A stretch of DNA of 64,000 nt from positions 1-64,000 of the forward strand of contig JALOCC010000003.1 in the NCBI GenBank assembly GCA_023227945.1, in the 5' to 3' direction. The notes beneath the pieces are model-generated. The model saw nothing but the letters and a program-made list of their open reading frames with translations, made no database searches and was not told the origin of the DNA. This document shows positions 62,517 through 64,000 of this stretch, one piece after another. This DNA is from Candidatus Omnitrophota bacterium (GTDB lineage: Bacteria; Omnitrophota; Gorgyraeia; Duberdicusellales; 4484-171). The stretch's first letter is position 1. Each line of letters opens with the position of its first letter. The translations under genes were made by a program, and so were the position numbers.

Positions 62517-62560
62517 TTTAACATTACCTTAAGGCTATCTTAACACCCGTATTTTATACT
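62517..62560 (+). promoter_or_regulatory. Pho-box-like promoter 2
   Basis: TTAAC (62518), TTAAG (62529) and TTAAC (62540) are exactly 11 bp apart, and TATACT (62555-62560) follows 15 bp after the last repeat, the same distance as in promoter 1. It precedes an operon ending in a porin. Confidence 0.7.
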
Positions 62561-62588
62561 TTAATTGGAGAATGAAAGGAGATGTGGC

Positions 62589-62720
62589 ATGAAAAGAATA
62601 ATTTCAAGTATATTAAATTCAATAAGAAATTTTTTTAAAAAAATGTCAGATAACGAAGCAAAAAGATTCATTGAACTTTACAAACATGTTTTCGATTCCA
62701 ATTCTAGAAAAGGGAGGTGA
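62589..62720 (+). CDS. 43-residue basic helical protein
   Basis: AAAGGAG lies before ATG 62589. It begins MKRIISSILNSIRNFFKKMS; amphipathic helix and a basic tail KGR. No family recognised. Its end contains the ribosome site of the next gene, so the genes are tightly packed. Confidence 0.5.
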   Translation: MKRIISSILNSIRNFFKKMSDNEAKRFIELYKHVFDSNSRKGR

Positions 62721-62723
62721 GGT

Positions 62724-62921
62724 ATGGTTAAGGTAAAAGGCGCAAACGCGGATGAGATGGCGGCAGGTTTGCGCTCAATCGTTCTTGAATTAGAAATATT
62801 ACTTCAGGCGATAGAGAAGAACGACACTGTTGTTGACGGGTATTTTGAAGAAAATTTAAAGAAAATAGGCTCTACCATTAATATATTAAGGAGACGATTC
62901 CAGGAAAGGAGGTTTGTATGA
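62724..62921 (+). CDS. 65-residue helical protein of unknown function
   Basis: GGGAGGTGAGG before ATG. Predicted two-helix hairpin (MAAGLRSIVLELEILLQAIE and LKKIGSTINILRRRFQERR). No membrane segment. The stop overlaps the porin start as ATGA. The role is unknown, though Pho-controlled expression is implied. Confidence 0.55.
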   Translation: MVKVKGANADEMAAGLRSIVLELEILLQAIEKNDTVVDGYFEENLKKIGSTINILRRRFQERRFV

Positions 62922-64000
62922 GAAGGTGGGAATTCTTTGTTTCTTTTATCGCATTAATTTTTATCTCAAAAGTTGTCTTTGCAGGGGAAGTCGACATTCT
63001 TGTCCAGAAGCTCGTTGATAAAGGTATATTAACTCCCGGTGAGGCGCAGCAAATTGTTACTGAGACAAAAGAAGAGGTAAAAAAAGAGATTGCTAAAGGC
63101 ACTTATTCCTCGCTTCCGTCATGGGTTCAGAACACTAAACTAAAAGGAGATTTCAGATTACGGTACCAGCATGACCATGCAAAAGTTTTGGCTAATTCCA
63201 CAACAAATAAAACCGGCGATCAAAATAGAGCCAGAATCCGCATGCGCCTGGGCTTTGAAAGTAAAGTTAACGACAAATTACTAGTTGGTGTAGGCATAGC
63301 GACCGGTAAATCCGACGGTTCTGCTGACGCGGCTCGTTCTACTAACTGGACATTGGGCGATGGTGGTTTTGGCAAAAAACCAATAGCTTTAGACTACGCA
63401 TATGCGCAGTATAACGTTACCCCGTGGGCTACGGTTATCGGTGGTAAATTTAAAAATCCGCTTTGGGAGCCGGGAGACCTGATCTGGGATACAGATATTA
63501 ATCCCGAGGGCGGCACTGTTAAATTAAGCATGACAAAATTAATCCCAAACACAGAATTATTTATGAACGCTGGAGTTCTGTTGCCAGGAAATTCAAGCAG
63601 TTGGTCAGCTGACCCCACGCTTTTTGCTGTCCAACCGGGCATCGTCTATAATTTTAACGATAAAGTTCAGCTAAAAGGCGCTTTCTCTTACTATGATTTT
63701 ACCGGAGTTCGTGGCAAAGTTTTAAGCGGTAATGCCGGCACCAACAGCGGCGCGACTACAGGTTTAGCATATAGCTACAGGAATATCATTCCAGCAGCGG
63801 AACTCACCATAAAAGAACCATTAAAATTTGCGGGCCTGGATCTCCCATATTTTGCGCTTTTTGGAGAATACGTCCAAAACGTTGCGCTTAGAGCGGATGA
63901 CACAAATGGTGACGACAATACCGGGTATATGTTAGGACTAAAGTTTGGCGCGGAGAAAGTGGAAAAATGGGCAGATTGGCAGGTTAGATATAATTATGCC
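62918..64000 (+). CDS. putative porin, 3' end outside window
   Basis: 361 residues are visible, with no stop before the edge. AAAGGAGG lies before ATG 62918. Signal peptide (1-22, VVFAG), then an SLH-like helical segment (ILVQKLVDKGILTPGEAQQI) and a barrel with KLKGDFRLRYQHDH and RARIRMRLGFESKV, as in the putative-porin family (PF16930). Behind a Pho box it is probably a phosphate or phosphonate route through the outer membrane. Confidence 0.75.
   Translation, partial: MRRWEFFVSFIALIFISKVVFAGEVDILVQKLVDKGILTPGEAQQIVTETKEEVKKEIAKGTYSSLPSWVQNTKLKGDFRLRYQHDHAKVLANSTTNKTGDQNRARIRMRLGFESKVNDKLLVGVGIATGKSDGSADAARSTNWTLGDGGFGKKPIALDYAYAQYNVTPWATVIGGKFKNPLWEPGDLIWDTDINPEGGTVKLSMTKLIPNTELFMNAGVLLPGNSSSWSADPTLFAVQPGIVYNFNDKVQLKGAFSYYDFTGVRGKVLSGNAGTNSGATTGLAYSYRNIIPAAELTIKEPLKFAGLDLPYFALFGEYVQNVALRADDTNGDDNTGYMLGLKFGAEKVEKWADWQVRYNYA

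Overview
The window looks like a chromosomal segment of an uncultivated, diderm (outer-membrane) bacterium of moderate to low GC. Signal-peptide beta-barrel proteins, a lipoprotein, porins, PhoBR and an ATP-grasp/amidotransferase core set are typical of a Gram-negative. The mix of TreT plus OtsA/OtsB, a DUF5752-like protein, GH130 with a long GT4, and PEP/pyruvate-binding proteins fits Candidatus Omnitrophota or a nearby lineage. That placement is inferred from gene content and is not proven by a marker gene. No rRNA, tRNA, transposase, integrase or CRISPR array was seen. Every gene I accept is on the + strand.

Layout. 0.35-2.3 kb: a membrane-anchored histidine phosphatase and an outer-membrane beta-barrel protein. 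2.6-6.6 kb: a KdpD/KdpE-like two-component system followed by a 39-residue membrane peptide, TrkH and an OB-fold-like exported protein. 6.9-7.7 kb: a lone PD-(D/E)XK-like nuclease candidate. 8.35-12.6 kb: a CsoR-type repressor with a palindromic operator over its own promoter, leading an operon of porin, FMN-binding-like protein, lipoprotein and MacB-type ABC exporter. 12.8-14.1 kb: DUF134 regulator, methyltransferase and NifX-like protein behind a perfect 20-bp palindrome. 14.4-18.1 kb: GH130, GT4 and a cupin, probably mannose chemistry. 18.7-22.7 kb: accessory genes, including a C45 acyltransferase/hydrolase, a decayed pilin- or fibre-like pseudogene and a Cys-rich exported protein. 23-29 kb: a P3A H+-ATPase, a short divergent pyruvate kinase, a YHS protein and a copper ATPase. 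29.3-35.5 kb: a trehalose/osmotic island (membrane OtsA, MscS, OtsB, DUF5752-like, TreT). 35.5-36.5 kb: an orphan RnfA with three one-helix proteins. 37-50.6 kb: nitrogen assimilation (sigma-like regulator, PII, AmtB, PII, porin, GlnA, amidotransferase, Fis-like HTH, GltB, GltD). 50.8-59.4 kb: a PPDK-N-like protein, PyrG, CarA and CarB, which carry glutamine nitrogen into pyrimidines and arginine. 59.6-64 kb: PhoB/PhoR, small proteins behind two Pho-box-like promoters, and a porin running off the end.

The most unusual material is between the genes. From 0.2 to 37 kb, operon boundaries carry a modular repeat family. Its core is a sigma70-type promoter with 16-17 bp spacing in several copies, flanked by arms that pair with each other, and followed by hairpins whose stems change in a compensatory way while their loops stay constant. 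Three copies end in the same intrinsic terminator and look like small-RNA genes. From 39 to 60 kb the spacers change character: each is built from one short word repeated in both orientations, and two of them carry the same smaller element inserted. Three leaders in the nitrogen cluster end in intrinsic terminators, suggesting shared transcription attenuation.
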